Shown one piece after another: positions 24,146 to 34,939 of a DNA stretch of 64,000 bases. This stretch comes from Trematomus loennbergii (lineage: Eukaryota > Chordata > Actinopteri > Perciformes > Nototheniidae): NCBI GenBank assembly GCA_012861695.1, contig JAAOOA010000060.1, positions 11,395,449-11,459,448 on the forward strand. Direction: 5' to 3'. Under the pieces are notes generated by a model, which was not told the DNA's origin, searched no databases, and worked only from the letters and a program-made list of their open reading frames with translations. The translations under genes were made by a program, and so were the position numbers. Positions within the stretch are counted from its first letter, which is position 1; every line of letters starts with the position of its first letter.

Positions 24146-25231
24146 AGGCCTGTACTACGAAGCTGGTTCAACCTAACCTGGATATGTTTGAGTTAGCCGG
24201 TTGGCCTAATCCAAAACATACGCGCTCTCGCTAAGCTGTCCTACGACGCTGGTTATCAAGTGGATCGCTCAAGCCAGCCGTGTCCTATCTAGTTAGGTGC
24301 GCGTTCACATGAAATGGGTGGTATTTGGAGCATTCGACCAATCTCAAACATGGACAAGCGTACTGACAGCGCAGCGTCATACTTCCTGAATGAAAAGTGA
24401 ACTTTAATATTAGTCAAATATGAAGAAGTTCAACATCCATGACTTAAACACTTTATCCAGGATAAAAGCCACATAGCTGCACCTGCAAGGTGAATACAGC
24501 TGGTAAAAGAAAAATGTTTGAATGCGTACATTAACAGGTTTATGAAATCACTGCCCCGTCCAAGACACGAGTGGATCTGACTTTAATTACATTTGACTCG
24601 AGTGTTTCGTCAACTTAATGTGTTGCTTAAAATAATACTTCTGCATACAGTATGTGACACTGTGAGTGTTGCACGGCCAGATACGGCTCAGAAGCTGACT
24701 CAGATAAGGAAATATATGATACATTATGATGTGATATGATATGAATGATAATGGGACACATCGACGTCTGCACTCACAGTGCCGCGGACTGTACTTAATG
24801 TTACTCTGATCCGGTTACTTATGTTGTGGCAGATATTTAAGTAAGCTTTCTTAACGCTAATGTTATAATAGTCAGATTGCTCTGAAGATGGGAGGGGATA
24901 TTCTATTAATTTTCACGTTCACACAGTCTGTGATTTTTGCCGGTCGTCTTTCCTGCAACGGCAGTTTTTCTGTATTTCCTCTATCCTGTAATATGAATTG
25001 ATAGCTTTAAACTCTGCACACGGAGCTCTGATTGGTCAGCAGGCGGTGCTTTCACTGAGTTGATCTCTTAGCCTGCAACCTAACCTCCTCCCGAGGAGGT
25101 TAGCCGCTCAGCATAAGTTACCATGGAGATCTAGCCCGCTAAAAAGAGAACCAGCGTCGTAGGACCGGAAAGCCCGAGTTTTCCCTGAAGTCAGCCGGCT
25201 AAGCGAAAATCCGGCTTCGTAGTACAGGCCT
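24146..25231. mobile_element. DNA transposon with AGGCCTGTACTACGAAGC ends
   Basis: The 1086-bp element starts AGGCCTGTACTACGAAGCTGG and ends CCGGCTTCGTAGTACAGGCCT in inverse, flanked by CAG on both sides. Secondary inverted words lie inside the ends (CGCTAAGCTGTCCTACGACG on the left, ACCAGCGTCGTAGGACC on the right). No transposase is visible, so it is non-autonomous. Such ends are known from ISL2EU/Harbinger-type fish elements, but that assignment is from memory. Confidence 0.75.
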
Positions 25232-25279
25232 CAGATGTATAAAATGTCTTTCATAAAATAGAAACAATTCATCAAAAGT

Positions 25280-25678
25280 TCACTGAAAAACTGAACCGTT
25301 GACTTTATTAAGTGTATTATGTGTACAGATTTCACATAACTGTATTAGGTTAGTTGAATATGAAGTTGAACCCAGTGTTGTAGTCAAGTCACCAATTCAC
25401 GAGTCCAAGTCACTCTCGAGTCACCACTCTTCGAGTCCTAGTCCAAGTCTGAGTCACCCAAGGAGAGTCGTAGTCGAGTCCGAGTCCAAGTCCGAGTCAC
25501 CCAAGGAGTGTCCAAGTCGAGTCCGAGTCCAGGACTCTAGTACTCCATCTCTGGAACCCACCCACTACCCTCTAACTTAATATTATTGCTTTCAACTAAC
25601 CAAATGGAGTTATGTGAAATATGTTGACATAATACTACATTGTTACTGTTAATAAAGTCGACGTTTCAGTTTTGCAGT
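25280..25678. mobile_element. Foldback MITE, second copy, with nested insertion
   Basis: The left arm (TCACTGAAAAACTGAACCG ... ACTGTATTAGGTTAGTTGAA) and the right arm (TTTCAACTAACCAAATGG ... GTCGACGTTTCAGTTTTGC) are the same family as 2,134-2,341. The centre is replaced by 178 bases (25,375-25,552) of CGAGTCCAAGTC-rich sequence, resembling the subterminal repeats of the hAT element at 11,275. The insert is flanked by TGAACCCA and GGAACCCA, a probable 8-bp duplication with one mismatch. Confidence 0.75.
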
Positions 25679-26147
25679 ACAAACAATGTTTGCTAATACA
25701 AAATATCCACATTTAACACAACCTGCTCTGTTTTAAAAAGTGTTGCTAAAGGTTGAAGTTGCTCACAAATCTGTATATAAGCTATCAGAGAAAGTAAAAA
25801 CAAAATAACAAATAATCAGCAAAGCACTTGAGTTTCCATGCTCTGTATTTCAGTCTTCTCTGTAAATCGTTTTCTGACTAATCTGTTTGTTAAAGCTCTT
25901 CATGGAAAGTGTAGAGGTGACGGGGGAGGGGTTAGTCCGGGGGGAGAGAGAGAGAGGGGCGGGGGGGTGAGTGGAGACGTCGGCCCTGCATTTGAACTTA
26001 ACCTGGCTGTGGCCCGGGACTGACGCAGCAATTAGCACCAGGGATCAGCTTCAAAAGGAACGGCACAGTGTGAAGCTGGTCTAATTAGTCATATGAACGG
26101 AGGCAACAGACCGACCACTGCATGCCTGAAGCTCCTGGGGCGGGGGG

Positions 26148-26150
<3 letters not shown>
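25679..26150. other. Gene-free stretch
   Basis: AT-rich sequence followed by a G-rich part with GAGAGAGAGAG near 25,945. No gene is supported. Confidence 0.5.

Positions 26151-26241
<91 letters not shown>
26151..26241. repeat. (GT)n microsatellite
   Basis: About 90 bases of GT repeat with one GG interruption at 26,196. Confidence 0.95.
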
Positions 26242-26244
<3 letters not shown>

Positions 26245-27210
26245 CTGATTCACTCTGGTCAACAGCAGGTGAATGAGAGTCCACGTTGGTGAAGACATGC
26301 TTCAGATCAAAGCGTTTCATGTCTGCTATCGTGTGATCTTACATGATCTGTTACTGAAATAAGAAGAAAACATCCCCACTGATTCTCTGCAGGAATATGG
26401 GCTTATTAGCAAACATCCGAGCTGTACTGATCCCAATAACAAGAATGTATACCGGACACGTTGAGTTGTAGCATGTAGCATGAAGCAACTGAAAAAATGG
26501 TGTATTGATGCATATGTTAGGCATGTCGACACTTATAAGGGTACATTAATATGACTAATCTTTCCCTTTTGATTTGTAGCTTCTTGAATAATAGCACAGC
26601 CAACCAAGTTTACCATGAACTTAGTATTATGTATAGTTTCTCTAACAGAAACACTGTGAGAATTCACCAAGACTTATGCTAAGCTAACGTGAACTCAACA
26701 CTTCACAGAGATGTTCAATGTATGTTAGCAGTCCCTTCATTTGTAACCTTTAAATGTGAACAACTCGTACTCTGATAATGCTAAGATGTGAGTGTTTAGC
26801 AGTTATAATGTTAAGCACATTCACCATCTCAGTTAAGCATGCTAAGAAGTACAGCAGAGGTGCAACTAATCTGTTGGGCTCATAAAAAAAGTATTAGAGA
26901 ACAAGTTGAACCTCTTATGGATTGATTAAATCCATAGTTGTTGAGATATTTAACTAAAAACCTCATGATTCCGGAAAGGTCAGTGGATCACCAAAAGTAT
27001 TGGGCCGCAAAGTGGGGGAATTATGAATGAAAGTACAGAATGACGTACACATTTTTTACAAGACATGTGATGAATTTGACCAGTTTGGTGGCACAATGAG
27101 ACATCAGCGAATCACAACAAGTCTTACAAATTCCTTCCCTGAGAACTAGGCATATCAATATCTGCTTAGTCTTTTTTTTCCAACCTTTTATGTGCGAATA
27201 TCGATAGTCT
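26242..27210. other. Gene-free stretch
   Basis: Unique AT-rich sequence without a recognisable feature, ending at the boundary of the LTR element. Confidence 0.5.
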
Positions 27211-27444
27211 TAGTGCCGAGAGATAGGAGTCGGAGGCGGTGCATCGAAGGTGCAAATGGGTACTTTAATGAGCGACAGAAATAGACATGTTGTCGGGTCG
27301 CAGCCCAGGAAGAGAAGAGAAAGCGAAAGGGAGGGCACGCAGTAAGTACCAACCAAGTATGTCCGTGTGGAAACAGTACCCCCAACCTGTAGTTCCATGA
27401 TTGGATTATGTAACCCCAGTGTATGAATCAGTGATCACTACACA
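27211..27444 (-). repeat. Downstream (3') LTR
   Basis: The 234-bp copy differs from the other LTR by two one-base indels only: GGCGGTGCATC here against GGCGTGCATC there, and TAGTTCC against TAGTTTCC. Both are in short runs, where sequencing indels are likely. TTTAAT near the middle (minus: ATTAAAG) could act as the polyadenylation signal. Confidence 0.9.
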
Positions 27445-27867
27445 AGCCCCCCAGAATTCAAACATGGCACAATCCTCGCGTCCGGGAGGAAGCACCACAG
27501 GGCCGAGGAGGGCGGGGCCGCAGGCAAGGGCCAGGCCCCGGAACGGGCCATCGGAAGGGGGCCGCAGGAGAGGGTAGGGGCCCCAACGAGGGCGAGGGCA
27601 TCCCCACCGGGGGGTGGGGGGCGGGCCGGAGCGGGCCGGAAAAGCAGGTCGCTGCGTTGCGACGCGGGGACGGGCGTGAACATCCCGGTGGTCCCCAGCA
27701 GGAGGAGCGCCGCCCGGCCGCAGGCGAAGGCACAGCGGCGGCGGGTACGAAGTCCTCGGGAGGAAGGAGCCGTGTCCCCGGGAGAAAGGAGCCGTGGACA
27801 GGGGAGAGACCAGACGGGCACCGTCCGAAGCCGCCGTCGAGGCGAACCGTGAGCCGCGGTTAGAGGA

Positions 27868-28105
27868 GAGGCCAGGCAGGGTCCAGAAGCGCGCCACCCA
27901 CAGGCCGATGAAGGCATGGGCGACGTCCGAAACCGCCGAGGCGAGGGAAGAGGCCAGACAGGGTCCCGAAGCGCGCCACCCACGGGCCGATGAAGGCAAG
28001 GGCGACGTCCGAAACCGTAGAGTCGAGGCGAGACGGGGTCCAGAAGCGCGCCACCCACGGCCGAAGAAGGCATGGGCGACGTCCGAAGCCGCCGTCGAGG
28101 TGGTG
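27868..28105. repeat. Three 81-bp GC-rich units inside the LTR element
   Basis: Each unit contains AAGCGCGCCACCCAC, GATGAAGGCA (or GAAGAAGGCA) and GGGCGACGTCCGAA. The units start near 27,868, 27,950 and 28,031. They lie in an open minus frame of 276 codons that has no domain, so the frame is probably a product of GC-rich repeats. Confidence 0.85.
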
Positions 28106-28615
28106 AAAAAGCGAGAGGGTCCACACGAGGCCGACCAGACATGGTCGAACCTCCTCCCAGGCACCAGAAAAAAACTCAAAGGGTCGTCCTGACCACGATC
28201 AAAAACAGATGGGCGAAATTGTGAGAGGGTCCACACGAGGCCGACCAGACTTGATCGAACCTCCTCTCCGGCACCACAAAAAAAAAAAGGGGCTAACAGT
28301 CGGATGTCGTTAGCCGCTAGCTGCTAGTCGCCAGCTGTCCGTTAGCCGTTAGCGAGCGCAGCCGGACATGCAGCCGCATGTCCCGAATAAACCAGGCATG
28401 GTCGTGTATCGGCTCCATGGACGGCTTGCTGTCCCCCAGTGCCGAAAAGCCGTGGAAAAGGCGAGCGTCGTCCGCGACCATTCCGGAGGGCGCACCGAGC
28501 CACAGTCCGTGTGCACGTGGCAGCCACGGACGTCTCCAAAAATCTCCGGCATTTCGAGAAAACAGAATGTTTTTTGCCGTGTTCGATTCAGTCTCGGATC
28601 CTTCGCGAGACTTAT

Positions 28616-28628
28616 GTCGGGGTCACCA
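28616..28628 (-). other. Primer binding site complementary to tRNA-Trp
   Basis: Minus-strand TGGTGACCCCGAC pairs with the last 13 nucleotides of mature tRNA-Trp (GTCGGGGTCACCA), then diverges. It lies three bases from the end of the shared LTR sequence. Confidence 0.8.
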
Positions 28629-28631
28629 ATG

Positions 28632-28865
28632 TAGTGCCGAGAGATAGGAGTCGGAGGCGTGCATCGAAGGTGCAAATGGGTACTTTAATGAGCGACAGAA
28701 ATAGACATGTTGTCGGGTCGCAGCCCAGGAAGAGAAGAGAAAGCGAAAGGGAGGGCACGCAGTAAGTACCAACCAAGTATGTCCGTGTGGAAACAGTACC
28801 CCCAACCTGTAGTTTCCATGATTGGATTATGTAACCCCAGTGTATGAATCAGTGATCACTACACA
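28632..28865 (-). repeat. Upstream (5') LTR
   Basis: This is the partner of the LTR at 27,211-27,444, followed on minus by the primer binding site. The near identity of the two points to a recent insertion, since both LTRs are identical when an element integrates. Confidence 0.9.
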
Positions 28866-29399
28866 ATATTAATTTTCTAACTAATTGCAGATATAAACCA
28901 GTTTTCCAACATATCATAATGCCTACTGATATTGCAATGTCCCACTGACCGATGCAGACATGAAATACAATGCTACACATTCACGGGCAAATTAAGAAAA
29001 CTACTTCAACTTGCGAAACATGCAACATTTATTAATTATCATACCAATGCCTATATTTCACTTTAAAGCCTTTATCACGCAATACCAATGACGTGCCGAT
29101 ATCATCGTGTATCCCTAAAGACAACCGTGAATATTTGAAGAAAATGTAATTGTAATCTATCCAATAAATGTTGGTAAACTCCAGTCTGAACCAAACATTT
29201 CCATTGCATTAGCAGTGTGGCTCAACACCAGATTTAAAGATCGTATATTATCATCCTGTATAACTCCCTCTCCTCAGATATCAGCCCTCTGTGGCCCCCT
29301 CGGCCCCGCAGGTGAACGCTGACATGTAATATGCACAAGTATCTGTGATAATGGGGATTTACATTGACAAAACAAACCTATGCACATATATTAAATGTA
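28866..29399. other. Gene-free stretch
   Basis: AT-rich unique sequence; I see no feature. Confidence 0.5.
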
Positions 29400-29700
29400 G
29401 GCAAATAGTCGCCCCTGCCGCCTGCTCTGTAATCGGGTAAAAAATCGTCGCTGAGGTGAAAGGGTCGGGTCACAACAACAAGCCATTTCATTACTGTGGC
29501 TCAAATGTCCCAGGATGCAATTCAATCACGGGGCGATTATTTTTCCTCAGATTCCACTCTGAGGGAATTGGCTGTCGTTTGTTGCTGACCTTTTCACGCC
29601 GCGGCCATTTATCCCGGGGAATAATTGTTGGGATGCTTTCCTGGTCATATCCCTGAGTGCTGCAGCACATATCCTGTTATCTGCCACTGCTCACAAATAC
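29400..29700. promoter_or_regulatory. Candidate conserved noncoding element upstream of tbx20
   Basis: The block has balanced composition and no repeat, between AT-rich flanks, about 7.5 kb before tbx20. It holds CCGCGGCCATTTATCCCGGG, AATAATTGTTGGG, AATTCAATCACGGGGCGATT and CATATCCTGTTATCTG. Teleost tbx20 enhancers would be expected in this desert. The call rests on composition and location only. Confidence 0.35.
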
Positions 29701-31079
29701 TGATGTGTTCAGGAGCACACTCTGCAAAATACACATCTATTGTAACAAGTCATTCAAGCCATTCCAGTGTCAGGTTTTCCATATTTTCAGACTTATACTG
29801 TATGTATAAGGCGGTCATTATTGAAAAAACAACACCTGCCTTCTTCTGGTGATTTCTCTGGTGTCCAATGTTGTCTTTTAACCCCTTTCTTCCCTTCATT
29901 GATCCTCCATACCAACGGTCATTCATTTGCTAAGCAGCGGTGGGTTATCGAGTATTAATAACCTCTCAAAGGTCTGAATTGACCAATCAGAATCAAGTAT
30001 TCAACTAAGCCGTGTAATAACACCTTTTAACAGTGATATGTTTGGCAGGTATTAAATTCATGTAAGCAAACTAGGCTGGGTAGGCAACAATAATAGTCTG
30101 GAATGATATCTTTTCACCCAGAATGTAAGTATATCTTCTTTTAGAGAATTTCCCAATTGATTATAGTGCCTTTTTTCTGATGTTCTGAAGTCTGTTGACA
30201 CGTAAATAGACTGTATTGTAGTGGTATTTCCTACAATGTTCCAGTTATAAACAGTAAAACTATCACAGTTTCTCTGGCACCGGCAAGAAAAAGCTTTAAG
30301 TTAAAGTCTCAAATCAAAAACAAGGCAAAAGTGGAGGAAAACACACCAGGAGGGGAGGGGATTACACAGGGCCAGGATGTGACAAAAATAATAATGATAT
30401 AACTTTGAACAGTTCTGTATATAGTGTTTTGAGTAATACGTATTCATATATATATTTTTAGAGGCACTTGGGTTCTTTTTCCTTTATTTTGGAATCTGGC
30501 CGCCTCTTTTTTAGGAATCCTGACAGCTTCATACTTAAATACTAACAATAATAATATACATTTTTGTTATCTAGCGCTTTCCTGGGTACTCAAAGTCACT
30601 TCACAAAACATTTCACACAACAGTCAGATATGCAAAATAGAAAAAGGTAATAAAATACAAAGAAACTATAGAATAAAATCACTGTGAACTGGCTGAGTTA
30701 AGACGTTTAGCAAAGGCGAGTTTGAAGAGATGTGTTTTGACGGCTTGTTTTATTGTTGTTAATGTATTTGATGTCTTTTCTAACTTATCATGTGCTGAAA
30801 GAATGATACTATGCATGTGGGAAAGGAAAAATAAGCATGATTTGACCTTTTAAAGGCATAAAAAAGTGCATATATAGGCCAACTTATTGAACATATCTTT
30901 AAAAAAACATTTGTAAGATGTCAAATGTCGGCTATAAACCATCAACAATAAGTCAAACACCATAATAAGAACACAATGCATCCTTTTGTATCTCTGTTAG
31001 ATCCGTCCTGTTCTGTATTCAGCTGAAAGTCTCCTCTCTCAGCACCATCTGTTTCCTCGGCTCTGTTTCTTTAAGGCTG
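29701..31079. other. Gene-free stretch with a dispersed repeat fragment
   Basis: No gene is seen. At 30,541-30,640, ATAATATACATTTTTGTTATC then AGCGCTTTCCTGGGTACTCA and CACTTCACAAAACA match a repeat type that also ends the window (63,895-63,985). Confidence 0.5.
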
Positions 31080-31315
31080 CACTGGCCCCTCAAAGTGTGA
31101 ATAATATTCAGTAAGGGGGTAACACTTAAGTGGGAAAGCTTTTAGCACATTATCCACTGGCAATTGCAACCGTAATCGAGTTTGCCGGCGCAGGTCTCTT
31201 ATTAAATATCTGCAGCAGCAGGATTTGCATTCAGGAGTCGCCTAATAGGTTTAGAGGATCTCTGGCTCGGCGTTTATGTGAGCCTCCATCTCACAGAGAG
31301 GAGAGGGAGTGACAT
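31080..31315. promoter_or_regulatory. Candidate enhancer with Nkx2-type palindrome
   Basis: This unique, repeat-free block is about 5.9 kb upstream of tbx20. It contains CACTTAAGTG (31,123-31,132), a perfect palindrome of two TTAAGTG half sites of the type bound by cardiac Nkx2-5, plus CAATTGCAACCG, CTCTTATTAAATATCTG and GGATTTGCATTCAGG. Nkx2-5 is a known partner of Tbx20 in the heart. Function here is inferred. Confidence 0.38.
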
Positions 31316-31320
31316 TGAGG

Positions 31321-31355
31321 ACACACACACACACCACACACACACACACACCACA

Positions 31356-31398
<43 letters not shown>

Positions 31399-31451
31399 AC
31401 ACACACACACACACACAACACACCACACACACACACACCACACACACACTG
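31321..31451. repeat. (AC)n microsatellite
   Basis: About 130 bases of AC repeats with repeated CACCAC breaks. Confidence 0.95.
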
Positions 31452-31664
31452 ACACCTAGAAGAAATCTGAAGTCAGCGTTTTGGTATCATGTTGCCTTCA
31501 GGTGCTCCTCGTTCTTCTGTAACAATAAAATCAGTCTTATAGTATTTTATTTTGTATTTATGTTTATATTGTTTATATTTTATATAATATATAATAATAT
31601 TGTCAATTCTCTTTACTTTTTAAAGTATTTTAAGTATTTGTATTTTAAATGTCTGAACACATTT

Positions 31665-31731
31665 GTGCTTCTGTAACGAAATAATTTCCCAAATTGGGAT
31701 CAATAAAGTATCTATCTATCTATCCATCTAC

Positions 31732-31768
<37 letters not shown>

Positions 31769-31798
31769 CATCTTTCTATCTATCTATATATCCATCTT

Positions 31799-31875
<77 letters not shown>

Positions 31876-31886
31876 ATATCCATCTT

Positions 31887-31955
<69 letters not shown>

Positions 31956-32042
31956 ATATCCATCTTTCTATCTATCTATCTATCTATCTATCTATCCATC
32001 TATCTATCTATCTTTCTATCTATCTATCTATATATCCATCTT

Positions 32043-32080
<38 letters not shown>

Positions 32081-32098
32081 CATCTATCTATCTATCTT

Positions 32099-32191
<93 letters not shown>

Positions 32192-32193
32192 AG
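31665..32193 (+). repeat. LINE tail followed by a 480-base (TATC)n array
   Basis: CCCAAATTGGGATCAATAAAG (31,689-31,709) is a common fish retroposon 3' tail; it runs straight into TATC units that continue to 32,193 with scattered TTTC, CCATC and TATATATCC variants. The array gives long open frames of Tyr-Leu-Ser-Ile repeats that are not proteins. Confidence 0.93.
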
Positions 32194-32479
32194 TAAAAGA
32201 TAAAGTGACAATATACAGAAGTGTTGTGTGACTCAGTGTAACACCTACTTCCTGTATCCCTAATCTTGTTCTTAATCTTTGCATTGTGTGTAGTCGTTAA
32301 CACTTTGTATGTTGTTGTTACTTTAAATATATTTTACTTCTACATACACACAGCTATTTTTTACCTACTTGCATGTACATAATAGTTCTTTGTTCACCTA
32401 TATTTGCTCAGATTGGTATTCCTTGTTTCCAGCTGTATGTCCATATCTAGCTTTCCGTAAATAGTCAAAATAACGTCAA

Positions 32480-32556
32480 CGCAACTTAAAACCAGAGTCA
32501 ATTCCTTTTAAGTGCAGACATAGTGTCCAATAAAGCTGATCCTGACTCTGATTGGT
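32480..32556 (+). mobile_element. LINE-type 3' tail fragment
   Basis: The words AGTGTCCAATAAAGCTGATC and CTGACTCTGATTGG are typical of degenerate LINE 3' ends with a CTGATTCTGA-type tail. The fragment abuts the MITE at 32,567. Confidence 0.5.
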
Positions 32557-32566
32557 TGTTGTAAAG

Positions 32567-32978
32567 CAGGGGGTCAAACTAAATTTCATGGCGGGCCACA
32601 TCAGCATTATGGTTGCACTCAAAGGGCCGGTTGTAACTATATAAATATACATATATAAATATATAATATATATAAAATAATGTATTATATTACATTATTG
32701 CCTCTGAATTGGATTATTATCAGAGAGGGTATAATGACTTCATAATTAACTCCGTCTGAAAGCAGAAGTCTGGGGAAAATACAAGTCTCTTCAGTGCGCA
32801 TGTCAGAAAATGAGATGCATTGGGACATGTAGTATATGGGCAATGTGCTTCTGTAAAGTGGCATGTAACTGTATAATAAATGCGCAAACGTATTCTATTC
32901 TTTGCAAGCTCTTGAGGGCCACATAAAATGAAGTTGCGGGCCATATTTGGCCCCCGGGCCTTGAGTTTGACACCCCTT
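32567..32978. mobile_element. hAT-like MITE, copy 2, perfect 8-bp target duplication
   Basis: This is the same family as 5,490-5,885. It starts CAGGGGGTCAAACTAAATTT and ends CCTTGAGTTTGACACCCCTT, flanked on both sides by TTGTAAAG (32,559-32,566 and 32,979-32,986). The interior shares GCATTATGGTTGCACTCAAA and AAGCAGAAGTCTGGGG with copy 1. Confidence 0.9.
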
Positions 32979-33288
32979 TTGTAAAGCAAGCATTTCCTAT
33001 CAGTGTGTTGAGGAAATAAAAACACATATCATGTCTCGATGAAGACAAAGACTCCAATTCTCTTTAGGTGACGTCTAGACCGGATTCAGTCCCTATCAAG
33101 TTAAAAGCAAAGTAAGGAAGTTCTTTAATCCGTTTTGAAGGCTTTCTTCTTCGATTGAAGTCATACGATGATAACAGTTTGATAAACTATACTGCAGGCC
33201 GCTCAGAGACACCATTAAGCCAACTGTCTGATAGTGAGAGAGTTATTAATGGCCTTATAGAAGTTATGTGCATTTCCTGTCGCGTGAC

Positions 33289-33291
<3 letters not shown>

Positions 33292-33348
<57 letters not shown>

Positions 33349-33525
33349 TGTGCGTGCGTGCGTGCGTGCGTGCGTGCGCATGTGCATGTGTGTGTGTGCT
33401 AAAGATTAGGGGCTCACTGGTGTGTGTCGTAGAACAGATTAACCCAAGACTTCTCCTGCACTCAATAAGATTTTCTCTGTGTGTGTGCGTGTGCGTGTGC
33501 GTGTGCGTGTGTGTGAGTGTGTTCT
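33292..33525. repeat. (GT)n / (GTGC)n microsatellites
   Basis: About 55 bases of GT pass into TGCG and GTGC units (to 33,400). After 75 bases, a second array of GTGTGC units follows (33,478-33,522). Confidence 0.92.
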
Positions 33526-33756
33526 CAAGGCATTTCTCACAGTTGCTGAGGGTCTCACACACCACATAACGAGGGCAAAAGGCAGATTTTTTTCACTGTA
33601 TGAATGAAGAAGCAAACTGTACAAATCTGAAGTGCATTATGTGACAAAAACTAACCAACGTTTAGGACCATAAAAGAGACAGAGAAGTTAACATACATAC
33701 ATATTCACAAATATTTACACGTATGAAAATTGCACAACTTAGCGTTAAGGTGCATT

Positions 33757-34939
33757 AGTGGCGGCCGGCCCATAGGGGCGCTAGGGACGCCGCCCCCCTC
33801 TTCCCACATTAAAAATAAAAAATAAATATATATATATATTTAAAAATATATTTTTTATTTTATTTTTATTTTTAATAAACAAGGTAAATATTTATAATTG
33901 GTATCAGTAAAATGTATAATCTACAATAAAATATCGTTTAAAATTGTGTTTACGATGTCTAAAGTTACTGATAAGTCACATGTTTCCTGCCTGGTGTATC
34001 ATTACCCTCTCTCGTCTGGGCGCTATGCACAGCGCCCAGACGAGAGTGCTGCAAGTGCAGCAGAAGCCAACTGTTGCTATCTTTAAACTCTGCCGCCGAA
34101 ACATAATTTCAGCCAATCAGCGGTCAAATCTGATGGTCACAGGGCTCCTACGTGAGCGCCCGGTGCAGTCTGTGAGTTGTTTGGACTCGTATCCAGGAGA
34201 CAAAACAGAAAGCTGTCATACACTCTGGAAGCTATCATTAGCAGCTAATGAAAACTCCGTTTTTGACATAAAAATTGAATTATGGATCATCAAAATTTTT
34301 TCAAAGTGACAGACACATTGGATTAACATACGCCTATGGATTAACCTTCAGCTGCGTTTTTCTCGTTTTTGATCAGAATAACAGCAAAAGGTGAGCATAT
34401 CTCCGTGTTTTGCTACCTTAAACTACGTTGTGTGATGTCTGTATTTGTTTCCCCTGTCGCGAGTTCTGATCGCTCAGTGATGATACTTATATTTCTAGAA
34501 TCTGTGGAATCTCAGTTTGTTTGTGCATATCCAATAAGTATATCGATTGATTTATACCTAGAGTGCGTTAGCATTTTTTCGATCAGGGCTCATTTAGACG
34601 CTTCTTGTGAGACTTGTGTTTTGTTTCGGTAAACATGGTTCATATCATCAGTTAGCTGCGTTTCTTCCCGTTAAATGAGTAGACACATGAATAGTTTATT
34701 ACATTTTAAGAAGCCCGGCCTGAGACACAGTTTCGTGAGAAAAAAAACGGGGGTTTTTCCCCGTTTTCTTAACAGGTTAAATGGGAATTAAATTCCCCTC
34801 CTCTAACATCACCAGAAGTCATAATTGAAGGGGTCTTTTCTCAATTTATTTTACTGGGGAGCATCCCCCCGGACCCCCTAGTATTGTTTGGTCACCATTT
34901 CCACAGCCCCACCTAAAATATTTTCCACCAGCCGCCACT
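33757..34939. mobile_element. Candidate DNA element with AGTGGCGGC ends
   Basis: The left end AGTGGCGGCCGG and the right end, inverted, AGTGGCGGCTGG form a 12-bp inverted repeat with one mismatch. The left part has CATAGGGGCGCTAGGGACGC and the right part CCCCGGACCCCCTAGT. No matching target duplication is seen, so the boundary could join two elements. An internal 16-bp perfect hairpin lies at 34,009-34,046. No transposase is present. Confidence 0.45.
34009..34046. other. Perfect 16-bp hairpin
   Basis: CTCTCGTCTGGGCGCT (34,009-34,024) and its exact reverse complement (34,031-34,046) enclose a 6-base loop. It lies within the AGTGGCGGC-ended element. Confidence 0.9.

Larger units (their letters stand above)
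27211..28865 (-). mobile_element. Short LTR retrotransposon, Ty3/gypsy-type, tRNA-Trp primed, non-autonomous
   Basis: Two 234-bp direct repeats (27,211-27,444 and 28,632-28,865) flank about 1.19 kb. Read on minus, each LTR starts TGTGTAGTGATCAC. Just inside the upstream LTR is TGGTGACCCCGAC (28,628 down to 28,616), complementary to the 3' end of tRNA-Trp plus CCA; this is the primer binding site. A purine tract, TGGGGGGCT, abuts the downstream LTR (27,445-27,453), as expected for second-strand priming. The interior is GC-rich with an 81-bp tandem repeat and no recognisable gag, protease, reverse transcriptase or integrase. It therefore depends on a partner element. tRNA-Trp priming suggests the CsRn1 group of Ty3/gypsy (family knowledge). 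No clean target duplication is visible. Confidence 0.85.

Noticed and set aside
27406..28236. 276-codon minus open frame as a host gene
   Set aside because: It lies wholly within the LTR element, is very GC-rich, is built partly from 81-bp repeats and shows no domain.
31663..32203. Open frames of 169-176 codons
   Set aside because: They are translations of the (TATC)n array (Tyr-Leu-Ser-Ile repeats).
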